Shown here: piece after piece, positions 1 to 10,794 of the stretch | How the letters are laid out: each line of letters begins with the position of its first letter | How positions within the stretch are numbered: the first letter of the stretch is position 1 | NCBI GenBank assembly: GCA_009760855.2 | Contig: WPIO01000093.1 | Span: forward strand, 942,001 to 1,006,000 | Reading direction: 5' to 3' | Length of the DNA stretch: 64,000 bases | Origin: Cristatella mucedo | Lineage: Eukaryota; Bryozoa; Phylactolaemata; Cristatellidae | Program-made: the position numbers and the translations under genes | Notes under the pieces: generated by a model | The model's database searches: none | The model's input: only the letters and a program-made list of their open reading frames with translations | What the model was told of the DNA's origin: nothing

Positions 1-760
1 CTGCAGGACTCGAGCCCACGTGAGCTGGATCACTAGGATCGCAAGAACACCTCGCCCCTGTGCTAAGTACGACCTGCACATCACTCGTGCGCACGTCGTG
101 GGAGCCAGGGTTCCTGGGGATGGAAGCTGCTGGGAGTGGCTCATCGGCACACGTGGTGCTGGGAGGGCTCCTCTTGCCGAGACAGCGCTTCTTGACCGGG
201 CCGGCCGATCGCGGTACACCGAGCAACAAATGAGTGCCAGCAGCACATCGTTTAAGCTACCGGACGCCGCCGGCAAGGGCGGCTGGCGCAGCAGCGCACG
301 AGAAGCGCCGCACGGCCGAGAGTCAGGCTCACACTCAGCCGCCTCGGACGAGCGAGCGCTAAGCAACAGCGGTGCCAGGTCGGAGCGACATGTGCACCAT
401 AGTGCGGGAAGAGCGAGCGAGGAAACTCGAGGATGCAGCAGCGCAGCACCTGTGCGCCTGTGCGGGATGCCCGCACGGCCGCGGGCCACGGCCAGCGAGG
501 CGACCGAGCGGCGGCGGCTGCTGCTGCTGCCTCAAGCGTATGAGCCAGCGCTGCCCGGCGCGTGGGCGGGATGAGATGCAGCGCAGCGACGATTTTGCAC
601 ACGTCGATCGTTGGCAGCACTTGGGGCGCTTGAGAGAAAATATGGCGCTCAGCAGCCGACAAGCAGCCTCATCTGGGCGGAGCTACAGATGTCCCTCAAG
701 AGGGGAGCCGCGAGCTCTAGAGGTGCAGCTGGCAGCTACAAGAGAGAGTGGCGTACTCAC

Positions 761-1186
761 GTGGGACGATGGCCCAGCCGGCTGCTTCACCATCTCATGT
801 GAGGGCCAAGACTGCTGGGCCGAGTAGGTGGTCGTCGAGAGCGGCATCCAAACAGGAGGAGTGGGCAGCAAGGCCGAGACAGACGACGAGGCGGCGGTGG
901 ATGGCTGTCTCGTGACCTGCTCGTGTAGGCTCTGAGCCGAAGACGCACCGCCAGTTTTCCGAAAATTCTTTATAATCCCTGGAGCCAGATACACTGGTTT
1001 CGCGTACATGAGATGAGGAGGGTGAGCCGGCATCAGCAGTGGTGCCGGCTGAAGCTGGAGTTGCTGCATAAAATGCTGGAGTTGCTGCTGCTGCTGACCC
1101 GGCTGTTGCCACTGCTGCGGTTGCTCCCTGTGCTGATGCTGTCGATGCTTGGTGATCCCCGGTGCAAGCTGAGGAGCATTGTTACC
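761..1186 (-). CDS. Internal coding exon, Gln/Pro-rich protein
   Basis: The exon is 426 nt (142 codons) and open throughout. On the minus strand it is preceded by a TG-rich acceptor ending ...gtgtgcag and followed by a strong GTGAGT donor; both borders are phase 0. The product has a Gln-rich first third with several Q runs, then a hydrophobic/proline segment containing PAHPPHLMYAKPVYLAPG, then a Ser/Thr-rich part. Low-complexity Gln/Pro segments of this sort are common in transcription regulators and RNA-binding proteins, but no folded domain is visible and I do not recognise the family. The next exon downstream should lie below position 760. An open minus-strand frame at 252-662 was examined there but has no convincing acceptor. 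Confidence concerns exon status; function is unknown. Confidence 0.55.
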
Positions 1187-1202
1187 CTGCACACACACAA
1201 CA

Positions 1203-1371
1203 ATCCTAGCTGATTAAACAGCCTCTTTTTGTATAGAGACAGAAGAGCCTTTATGGCTATCACCACCGCTTGCAGTGGCGATAAAGAATCGCCCACCACA
1301 GGAATCGAACCCACGACCTCGGGACCGAGGTCGTGAAAGCAACCGCCCTACCTAGTGTGCCATCACGAAAT
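1203..1371 (-). mobile_element. tRNA-derived SINE (palindrome family)
   Basis: Read on the minus strand, it has an A-box-like start (ggcacactaggtaaggcggt), a 24-bp palindrome (CACGACCTCGG repeated inverted) at 1312-1335, then a B box (GGTTCGAT). A shared body follows ('...ccactgcaagcggtggtgat'), ending near 'ttaatcagctaggatt'. Other copies lie at 27440-27600, 32022-32183, 32785-32955, 37478-37605 and 45945-46105. Confidence 0.75.
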
Positions 1372-2289
1372 GTGCAATAACTGCTGGGCAGTTGCTCTAC
1401 CCAGCCAGCCTGGGTGGTTCTGGCAATTCGGCCGGACAGATGTAGTGGCCTTGAGCCGTCGGACACGGCACAACGCGAGCAACCGCGTGAAAGCTGCCCG
1501 TGAATTACAGTGCATTGCATCGTTGACCGACACGATGCTATGGTTGCAGCATTCAAAACAGCTTCTGACAACAAATATACTTGTGCTCACAGGGATATGA
1601 AATAATTGCACGTGACTCGAGGCTGAAAGACGATCTGCCCCCAAAGAGCAAAATCACGTCATGAGCCATTTAAACCCATGACCTAATACATGGGGTGATC
1701 ACTGATCTATGGCCGTGAGTATCCGTACTCGTTTTGCAGAGGATATCGAAAGCGTATCTGAGGCACCTGCCCAATATTGCAGTGGTTCTGATCTGCCGGC
1801 CACCCTTGCACAGTATTGTGCACCTCTGACTCCTAAAATTATCAAAAGATGGAGACTCAATTCTCTCGGGTGCCCAACAAGTACTAATGCTATTATAACG
1901 CTTACTATATAAATGCTTACTGCTTGGGGCTGGGTCTGCTACGTTAGCAGTGGCAGTGTTACATTATTCGGCTGCTAGCATCCTGCCTATTAAATGTGAT
2001 CGAGCTTACCTATTATCGTTTCAGTATGTTTAGTCGTTCAAATGCATTCACAGATGCGGCTGCTGTTCCTATGGTCCATAAATTATGCATTAACAAAAAA
2101 GCGCCACATACCGTGCACAGTAGGGGAGCAAATAGAGGCCTCCCACTGCTCGTTTGAAATTCCCGGCATTGTCTGGAACCACCGATCGATCTCCCCCATG
2201 CTGCAGCGAATCCCTCTTAGTAGTAATCAAGCCTGACGTAGCCCCAGCGGCCCATCTTAACGCTTGTCTTTGGAATCCTCCGTCAATGA

Positions 2290-5125
2290 GGAAGTAATGA
2301 ACCACTAAAAATTCGTGACATAATTACTGAGAATGATTTGCACCTGTTTGCCTTGACCGAGACCTGGCTGAAATCATTAACTGCCCGACTATTAAAGGCT
2401 CAACCTCCCAACCTCAACAGGCTTCTCCTTATTTCATATCCCTAGATCAATCAAAGCTGCTGGTGGAGTCCCCGTTATCACATGCTCACCTTTCAATTTC
2501 AAACTGTTTGCAGTCCCCTCGAAGCAGTCTCCGAATCTATTGTTTTGAGTTCATCCGAGAACAAGCTGCTAATGGTGGCAGTAGTCTATCCCCCTTCAGG
2601 TATCATGTCCTCATTTATCTCAGATTTCTCTGATCTCATTTCGATTCTGCGTGCAAGAAATCAATCTTTACTCGGAACGGGCGATTGTAATGCTCATTTT
2701 GATAACTTATGACACCTTCAACACCAAATTTGGTGGACTGACCTTCTAATTTTCTCTTGTGTTCATGTGCATGGCCCTACTCACATCAAGGGTCACACAC
2801 TCAACTCATACAACTGCAAGTTTGCATCACCTGCTATTACCAAATTCTGCTTGTCTGACTACATGCAGATCTCGTTCAGCTTACAGCATGCGCCCTCCTC
2901 TGCATCCGAAGTCACCTGTGAATCGAAACCTTAAGACCCTTGAAATCGATGTTATCTGCGCGAGAATATTTTCTTTACCCCTGCTGCTCAATCCCTCCTC
3001 CGACCTCTCATCATTGGTAGAATGCTACAACACGACACTAGCAGATATTCTTGACGAGTCTGACTATGTGTACTGTTCACCCTCGCCCAGACGGCCAATA
3101 GTTTACTGCAGACATTAAACTACCAGGGTATACTAAGCGCATGCTTGTAAAAGCATACAAAAGATCAGGACTGACTTCCATAGACAGGCGTACAAGGACT
3201 ACAGCAGATCGTACCAATCAATCCTAACAAAGGTCGTCTGGCTTCTATAAAATAACAGTGAACCATGTATGCGCAACCAAAACATGCTGATGTATACGAT
3301 TAACGGCCTCCTTAACTGCTCCCATGTTAGCTCCTTACCTATTGATCCTTGTGATAATCTAGCTGATCACTTCTCTAGCTTCTTTATCAACAACATAGAC
3401 AAGATCAGGTAGTCCATCCCTAAGATGGCAACAGCCCCCCTGGAATCCTGTCCCTCAATTCCATACAGCACCTCAACATGCAAAGAGGCCACGAGTGACT
3501 TCACCCTGAAGTTAACGTCTTAATCAAAGAAGACAATTAGTCCTCTAGACAATATTCCTACTGCCCTGCTTCTACGATGCACAGATCTGCTGCTACCATG
3601 CAGAACTCACATCATAAATATGTCACAGGCATCAGAACATGTCCTAGCACATATCAAAAGGCTGTAGTCAGGCCACTACTCAAGAAAGCAATATTAGACC
3701 AAGAGAACACGAGCAACTTCAGTCCAGTCTCCTTTCTACCGTTCCTACCAAAGACACTAGAACAAGTCGTAGCAGACCAGCATAACTCATATATTAAAAC
3801 TTCATGCCTAACAAGTAAGTTCCAGTCTGGTTTAAGAACTAATCACTTCGCCGAGTAGGCATTGCTTCGGGTGTATAACGACCTTCTTAGGAATGCAGAC
3901 TTAGGTGGAGTCTCTCTGCTTGTTTTGCTCGATCTTTTGGCAGCTTTTGATACTATCAATCACCAAGTCCTTCTCAGGTGCCTCTCGTTTCACCTAGGCA
4001 TCACTGTTCCTGCACTGCAATCGTCTAAGTCCTCGTCTCAGTGGGAGACTCCATGAACTGATGTGAACAGAAAAAAGATCATCCGAGGACCACTGAAGTA
4101 TGGGGTACCTCTGGGCTCCGTGCTTGGTCCGGTTCATTACACGGTTACTCTCCTTCTTGCCGATGGGATTGCCTGGCACAACCTGGGCTTTCACTTCTAT
4201 GCTGATGACACTCAGTTGCACCTTTGCTTTGAACCCTCTCAGCCGTCCAACACATCAAATTCTCTCAACTCCTTTGCTGCAAGTATCGATGACACACGCA
4301 CATGGATGGCAGCAAACTTTCTTGAATTGAATGACAATAAAACCAATTCACTTGTTAAAGGAAAACCAAGTGTGTTCAGAAATTGGAAAACTTAATGCTC
4401 AAAATCGGCTCTGCCAACATATCTTCCACTGAATCTGCAAGAAATCTACGAGGCATGTTCCAAAGTGACATTTCAATAGAGGATTACATAAGCTCTACAG
4501 CCAAGTCTGCTCACCTTCATCGACATAACATTGCCAGACAAGGATACATTTAATTATTTCAAGCATTTGTGACATCCCGTCTCGACGTATGTAACTTACC
4601 ACTTGCTGATCTACCGGCTTGTGCAATCAGGTGCTTACAGTTGATGCAAAACTCTGCAGCTAGGCTTGTCTGATCGACTACCCACACTAGGCTAAGCATC
4701 ATAACACCTGCTTTTCTGAATCTAATTGTTCACCTGCACCACCCATGAACCTCAAATCCTTTGGCGACCATGCCTTTAGTTCATATGCTCCTAAAGCCTG
4801 GAACTCACTTCCGACTGGCAGCACGACATCCTCTGACTAGACGAAATTAAAAAAGAAGTATAAAGTGCATGTATTTATAACAGCATTCAGTGGGTCCACG
4901 TGAATCGTACTTTGTGTGCTTATGTGTGCTGACACTGTGCATGCTGCCACTAACCATATTTGCATGCTGAGCCTGTGCATGTCACCTCTAACCAGGTTAT
5001 GCTTCTTGTCATTGACCATGCTACCTTTAACAATTCGATCATGCTTCCCTTGCACCAAATGTAAAGTACCTAGAAAGAGACTAGATTAAGTTTGCTGAGG
5101 GTGTTCTACAAATGTATTATTATCA
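2290..5125 (+). mobile_element. LINE-B, long degraded non-LTR retrotransposon copy
   Basis: This is the longest LINE-B copy in the window. It shows remains of an endonuclease domain (LTETWL near 2360; a GDCNAH motif near 2680), then reverse transcriptase: a 'SNFSPVSFLPFLPKTLEQVV' block near 3715-3770, an AAFDTINH block near 3945 and a catalytic FYADDTQL block near 4195. A C-terminal tract follows (near 4560-4680), then a 3' tail 'aaagagactag...' ending in an ATT microsatellite at 5115-5135. Frameshifts and stops are frequent, so it is dead. Motif order and wording fit CR1/L2-type LINEs. The tail recurs on both strands all over the window. Confidence 0.8.
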
Positions 5126-5519
5126 TTATTATTATCGCGTGGCAAGAGGTACGGCCGAGCCACAGCCACTACTAAGGCATCAATGAATGGAGGTCAGACG
5201 GCTGCTGCTAAAGACACACTACACAGAAAACTGCACTGCTAAGGTCAATTGTCAAACCGCATCGATGAATCCCAGCAAATGCAGATATACATAGTGTATA
5301 TAAAGTATGTTTTTTAGTTTGACGTAACCCCACTTGGATTCTTTGTGACTCATTTAGCTGGCCAGCCATTGAGGTCACAATCATCTTCATTGTCTCTTTT
5401 GCTGCAGCACATTCTACAGAGCCTGAGTTTTACTAAAAAGGTCGGTTACTAGCGTATGCCGAACATCCTGTCTCAGCTGCCTGTCGACATCGCTTCATAG
5501 TCGTCCTAGGGGGTTCCAA

Positions 5520-5965
5520 TCAGGTGAGTGGCTACCTAGCTGAACTGCTGCATCAGTTTCAGCCTGTTCGCGCCCTCAGGTCCTGTGTGGACAATAAATT
5601 AGCTGTCCCATTCCTCCGCTTAAAGACAGTTGGCGACAGAAGCTTTAGCTCTGCAGGTCCTAGACTGTGGAACTCGCTTCCACAATTCTTACGCAACGAC
5701 AACTACTCTCCAACTGCCGACTATGGCACATCTTTTTCAGCGGTCCTGAACTGCTACTTCTATGCTACTCACTACCTCAACTGCTCTCCTGACTCTGCTA
5801 TGCATCCCCTGCGTGAGACAAAGTCTGTTGGCTACCGAATGCGTAGCGAAAGCCGCTTAGGCTGTGAGTGCGCTATACAAAACTCTCCTGCGTAACACCC
5901 ACATGGTCTTTATGACTTTGTGGAGTTACTGACGGAGATACATTGCATTGCATTGCATTGGCTGG
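5520..5965 (+). mobile_element. LINE-A 3' fragment
   Basis: It encodes the terminal protein tract 'SAGPRLWNSLPQFLR' and a 3' untranslated end that stops in a short ATTGC pentamer repeat (5940-5960). It matches the ends of the longer LINE-A copies at 15915-17300 (+) and 46981-48620 (-), and is 5'-truncated as is usual for LINEs. Confidence 0.75.
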
Positions 5966-5969
5966 GCCA

Positions 5970-6633
5970 CTATACCAGCACCAAACAAGGATTTTTCAAA
6001 AAGTACTTCTTGCTTAAAGTTTATTGCTGGTCAAGCAGGTTGGATTTTAAAGCTCAAATACTCTGCTTAGGGATCGTTACATCTGGCAACAAGAGAGCGC
6101 CCCTATGTAAACTGATAGGCCATAAAGTACGTTTTGACGAACCCTTGTTTGGTGCTGGTGCAGTGGCCCAGCCAGCTGCCCTATTTGAACTCCATAGACT
6201 ATAAAGGGATATCGAAAGGCAGCTGTGGAGGGATATTCGGCCTACACCAGTAAACGACAATCTTAACAAAACTCAAGTGTCATTTGGATGTAATACACCA
6301 GCAGAGCCGATGCAGAAGCTTGTGGCCTCTAAGCCTGGCCAGACAAGGTAGGTCACAAACAATTGTGGTGGGGTGACGTCATGCTAAGCGGATACCTGCC
6401 AACAGCATACGTATTTGTCTGTGGGCTGTCCAAATTTTTTTGCCATGTTTCGCATAACTTTATAATGCCTAGCATTGTAGAAAACCCTCTTATTACCCTA
6501 ACAAATCTATAGCCATATCAGCAGCAGCCGCACTTCGAGGATTTTTTGCACCTGACTGTGTGTGTGTGTATGTGTATGTATATGTATATAAATAATGTAA
6601 ATATAATGTATACATATATACACAGCATGTATT

Positions 6634-6709
<76 letters not shown>

Positions 6710-7135
6710 GTATCCAGGTCATTCTTCTGCTCCCTGTCTCCTCTTTTCTGTTCCCCTATATCTCTTTTACATCACGTATTTAAGAGGAAAAATTAAAAAA
6801 TGCACATACCTGATGCAGCTATGAGACCATGTAATGAAAATTATTCGGCATTTCCTGAATCTGGCAACAGAAGAGCCAGGAAGGCCAATCAATGATGCAG
6901 CCCGGCAACGGCATTGCTTACCAATTTAGAGACGTCCTGCATAGACCAGCCACGTCTCATTTGATCTCCCATTACCACCAGTTGCTGCTCAGAAACTCCA
7001 CCTGCAATAACAACTCCATTCATCGAGCTGCCGAAATCAAGCCATGCTATGCACATAAGAAAAACTTCAAAGCATCCAATCCTTGAGATGCAACATAGTG
7101 GGTCCCAGGAGAAGAATATGCGAACAAACTGCCTT
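5970..7135. other. Intergenic stretch, no gene seen
   Basis: AT-rich DNA. Apart from the TG/AT microsatellite at about 6550-6705 I see no coding structure or recognisable repeat. Open frames here are short and have no splice or domain support. Confidence 0.5.
6552..6705. repeat. TG/TA/CA/TA compound microsatellite
   Basis: Runs of TG, imperfect TATG, then (CA)n directly followed by (TA)n. Confidence 0.95.
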
Positions 7136-7139
7136 TCTT

Positions 7140-7520
7140 GTCACTAAGATATTTGCATAGCACCCTAAGAGAATTGAACCTCTTACTAGACACTTAACAT
7201 ATACTGCAAATAAAGCATGCCAATTGGCTAGTAACAACATGCACACTCAGAGCATACAAGGACACTAAGAACAACTCAAACGGACAGACGAAGCGAATGC
7301 TGTGAGGAGCCGGTAGGTTTTTAGCTTCTTTTTAAATGTCACCAAGTCAGAAGATGTGACATCCTACAAGTGATTTTCGGACCAAACCATAGATATTAAT
7401 TTGGTTTTCATCATTCAATTTGAGCAAGTTTACGTCATCTCAGTGCAAATGCCAGCAATACATGCTGCAAGGTAGTTAAGACAGTTCTACATGCTGCAAG
7501 TCAGGGAGGCATTACAGCTC
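7140..7520 (-). mobile_element. LINE-B, very diverged 3' copy
   Basis: It aligns by eye to the 3' end of LINE-B in reverse: 'caccctaagagaattgaacc' matches the usual 'gcgccctcagagaacttaat', and 'agcttctttttaaatgtcac' matches the usual 'aatttctttttaaatgtcat'. It is more decayed than the other copies, so it is probably an older insertion. Confidence 0.5.
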
Positions 7521-7528
7521 AAGGACAG

Positions 7529-7810
7529 CTATGGGTCATCAGCATAATTACACACTCGTGAGTAAAGGGTGTGAAAAGAAGTGGACAGAGCACAGATTCC
7601 AGAAGTGCTCTCCCTGTGGGAGTTGAAAGGCTCCTCAAATGAGTTAACCGTGTCATCAATACTCTTGAGCTCTCCCACTGAAATATGACCTACACTATGC
7701 AGGTCTTTGCAAGACGAATCTGCTTTCTTGGGACTACACGCCGATCGCTCATTTGCTATGCTGCACACGTGCAAAATATGAGTCCGGTTAATGTAATCGC
7801 CAAGGCACAC
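7529..7810 (-). pseudogene. Possible reverse-transcriptase fragment
   Basis: A minus-strand frame of 93 codons ends with SFHTLYSRVCNYADDP, which resembles the region around the catalytic YADD box of a non-LTR reverse transcriptase. It adjoins the diverged LINE-B remnant at 7140-7520, but the rest of the frame does not look like that family. This is weak evidence resting on one motif. Confidence 0.3.
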
Positions 7811-9660
7811 GTGAATGCTGGAAGCACGAGCACGAAGGACCAGTCAGCAAGATAACTTTATGTTAGCAAACTTCTTAAGGGTTCCTCAACTTCGATCGGA
7901 TGGTGTTTTTTATTCGGCTAGTGGCCCTGCCGAGCCAGGTACACACACGATCGGTGATTGAAGGCTTAGCTTTAGTGCTGCCAGCTATTCATACAGCTTC
8001 CTCTCGACCTAGCTGCTTAAGTGAGATCAAGCATGCTTCACTCGCAACTCATCCAAAGTAGCATCCAAGGTTTTTACACACTATTTGCTGTGCCCAGCAG
8101 ACTTGTGCAGTTACACTCTTAAAAAATAATGGACGATTACTGAGCGTGTAAAGCATCTACTCAAGATTTCATGCAATAGTGATCGTGTGAAACAAGACCC
8201 TAGCTCCCTACTGAGCCTTGTAGTACTGTATCAGTTGTGTTCAACTGACAGTGGATTCCATCGTCATGCTTTGTTACCTGTTGCCCATGGACGGCCTTAA
8301 CACAACTCATCTTGGACTTTGCCTAGATGAAAACCTGTCAATCTAACCACTCTGGGAAATCTTGGCTGAACGCCTGGCTGCAGAACTGTCCCTCTAAACA
8401 TCCTTTTGGGAAGTCTTGGCTGAACCAAGACTGACACAGTACTAATTAAACCATCTTACCAAATATTATATGTAGCAACCACGTGTTGCCGGATCCTTTG
8501 AAAATCTGCCCCACAAAAATAAGCACGCTGATGCCTGCTGAGGGTACTCCACAGCAGCTGGTTCAAAGGCTGCTTGGGCTTTCGGTGCACTATTGAAACT
8601 CTCCACCGTAACCCCACCAAGTCCTTGTGGGTTTGTGGAGTTATAGACGGCAGACATATTACATTCAGTTGCTCCCCCGGGTAAATGTACCCTTGGTCCT
8701 TTATGCGAGTCCGCATTCATTGATATAACGAATGGCAGGATGAACACACGATCCAAAGCCTACATGTCGATCAACTGAGAAGCACTGAGAGTGGTGACTG
8801 CTCAGATGTTCGGAAGAATTAAAAACATCCAGGAATTTGAATTCACGACTCGGTAATAGTTGGCCAGAGTATTAAGTATTAGGTACAGGTCAATCGGCGA
8901 ACAACTACGCGTTACTAGGCTCAATAGCCATAAGAGCCAGGGTCCTAGAGAATCGCGACCACCAGGCGCGATAATCTGGCATTAAAATTCTCCGGTCTTC
9001 TAATTTTCAGCAAGAAGCATACATGTATACAAACATCCCCCAAGCTCACGGATTCGTCACACCAGGTTCCAACACCAGCACACTGTAGCGCCCCCCCCCC
9101 ACCATAACCAATGTGTCGCGAGCGAAGGGTAGGCTCATCGGACAGGCACCACCGCTGAAGTGCTCTAAAATTTACTGACAGGATAATTGTGAAGAAGCCC
9201 GAGCACGCAATAGTCGGCATTTATCGCACCGGTAGCTCACCAGGAACTGCCGTAACACCGTTGCGTTCCGGAGTTACCGCAGCCGACGGAAGTACGAGCG
9301 GAAACCCCCAGACACGAGCACGTGTGTGCGTCAGTGATTGGGCAGCTGCTTCGGGTTTTCCCTCTCGATTTTAACCTTGCTCTTTTTAAGGGCTTCGCTT
9401 GGCCATGAACGAAGTATGTTAAGTTTTAAGATAAATTTAAATCGTAATGCATTATTAAATATATTTGTTTTGGATAAATTACGCAGTAACCTTCACACAC
9501 CGACCCGTCACCCTTGTTTACGTCGGCACGTGGACATGCTACCGGTTCGGTCCCATGAGGCTCCTCCGGGCAGCCGTTTGGCCGAAAGCAGAAAGTAACC
9601 GTCTGCCGCGCGGTAGAAGCAGACAAAACGTTTTCCGTGAAGTCTTGCCAGTCTCGTATG
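7811..9660. other. Intergenic stretch, no gene seen
   Basis: Mixed-composition DNA with no frame having convincing coding character, no splice-supported exon and no repeat family I can match elsewhere in the window. A poly-C run of ten lies near 9092-9101. Confidence 0.45.
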
Positions 9661-9664
9661 CACG

Positions 9665-10545
9665 TATGCGCAATCAATAATAATAATAATACATTTGATA
9701 TTGCTCGCTCGTAGAGCTCAATTTCTTTCTAGGCACTTTACATTCGCTGCAAAGGAAGCACGAACGAATGGCTAGTGGTAGAATGCTCAATAAACAGCAA
9801 GAATAACATGGTTAAGGGTGACATGCACAGGGTCAGCATGCAAGTGTGTCTAGTGGCGGCATGCACTGTGTCAGCACGCATAATCACATAAAAGATGAAT
9901 CACAGGGACCCACTAAATGCAGTGATAAATAGATGCGTTTTTAGTTTCTTTTTAAATGCGGTCAAGTCAAGAGATGTCGCGACACAAGTCGAAAGTAATT
10001 TCCAAGCTTGGGGAGCATGCGAACTAAATGCACGATCTCCAAAGGATTTGAGGTTCTTACGAGGTATAGGTGTAGTTCGATTGCATGCGGGCTGGTACCG
10101 CTCTTTTCCTCAAAAAACTGGTGGGAGCATCCCCGAGAGGGGCCTGTGCACAGCCGTGGTCAGCTTCTAATGAGGCGTTGACACAGGCCGATAACCCACT
10201 GGTGAACAGATGGTGGATTCACCATCGGGGTCGGCCAAGGGACAGCCGGAGTCGAAGAGAGGAGACTCGAGTGTGAGAAGGAGGCGAAGGCAGTCGTGCG
10301 TCTTGCGGCTCCGTGCCTTGCGCAATAAACCGTTGGCATTGTTCGTCGGCTGGCTCTCTGATGGGCGAACCAAACTACAATAGGTAAACAAATAAATTCG
10401 GAAAAGCGGGCGGTACGATGCTTAGTCCGATGGGGAAGTAGATCTGATAAGTAGGCTGTAGCCTAAGAATGAAGGGACCTGAAAGTGAGTGACAAAACCT
10501 TGAAGTCGATGCGTTGATTGACTGGGAGCCAGTGCAGGTCGGCGA
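9665..10545 (-). mobile_element. LINE-B copy split by a solo LTR
   Basis: Reverse-oriented LINE-B 3' sequence begins with an AAT microsatellite at 9678-9691 and runs to 10070. It is interrupted by the LTR at 10071-10379 and resumes at 10385-10545 with 'aagcgggcggtacgatgctt', ending in the tract that encodes ADLHWLPVNQRIDFKVLSL. The junction order shows the LTR inserted after the LINE. Confidence 0.75.
10071..10379 (+). mobile_element. Solo LTR with perfect 5-bp target duplication
   Basis: The 309-bp insert starts TGTAGTT and ends AACTACA, a perfect 7-bp terminal inverted repeat with the canonical TG...CA ends. It is flanked on both sides by ATAGG (10066-10070 and 10380-10384). An AATAAA signal at 10324-10329 lies about 50 bp before the 3' end, as expected for an LTR R region. 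No internal retroelement genes are present, so this is a solo LTR left by recombination. The superfamily cannot be decided without the internal region. Confidence 0.8.
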
Positions 10546-10794
10546 AAAGTTGTGTGGGCCAGCTGCTTCTGCTATTGTAATTAGTGCAGCAGCAGCCGGC
10601 CACTATTGTATGCCCGCCTGCAGCAGTTGGTTGGGCAGTTGACTCGGAGCAGCGTCGGCCTTCGATGTAAGGATGTTTCCCGACGCAGCTGCACTCCCCC
10701 ATCTACGGTGAGTCGACCTCTCGCTTACGCACACGTTGAGAGAAATAAAGATTTGAGTCTCGTTTATCGCTCACGTCTGTGCTAGCGGGTTCGA
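10546..10794 (+). mobile_element. LTR-like insertion next to LINE-B and satellite
   Basis: About 250 bp replace the expected LINE-B continuation. The segment holds an AATAAA signal (about 10744) followed by T/G-rich sequence, similar in layout to the solo LTR just upstream. Exact ends and target duplication could not be found because the 3' side abuts the satellite array. Other insertion types are possible. Confidence 0.35.

Noticed and set aside
252-662. Minus-strand frame starting MSAAERHIFSQAPQVLPTID as next exon of the Gln-rich gene
   Set aside because: The only acceptor in a suitable place is a weak ...ctctcaag and the phase needed (0) gives a poor reading; not supported.
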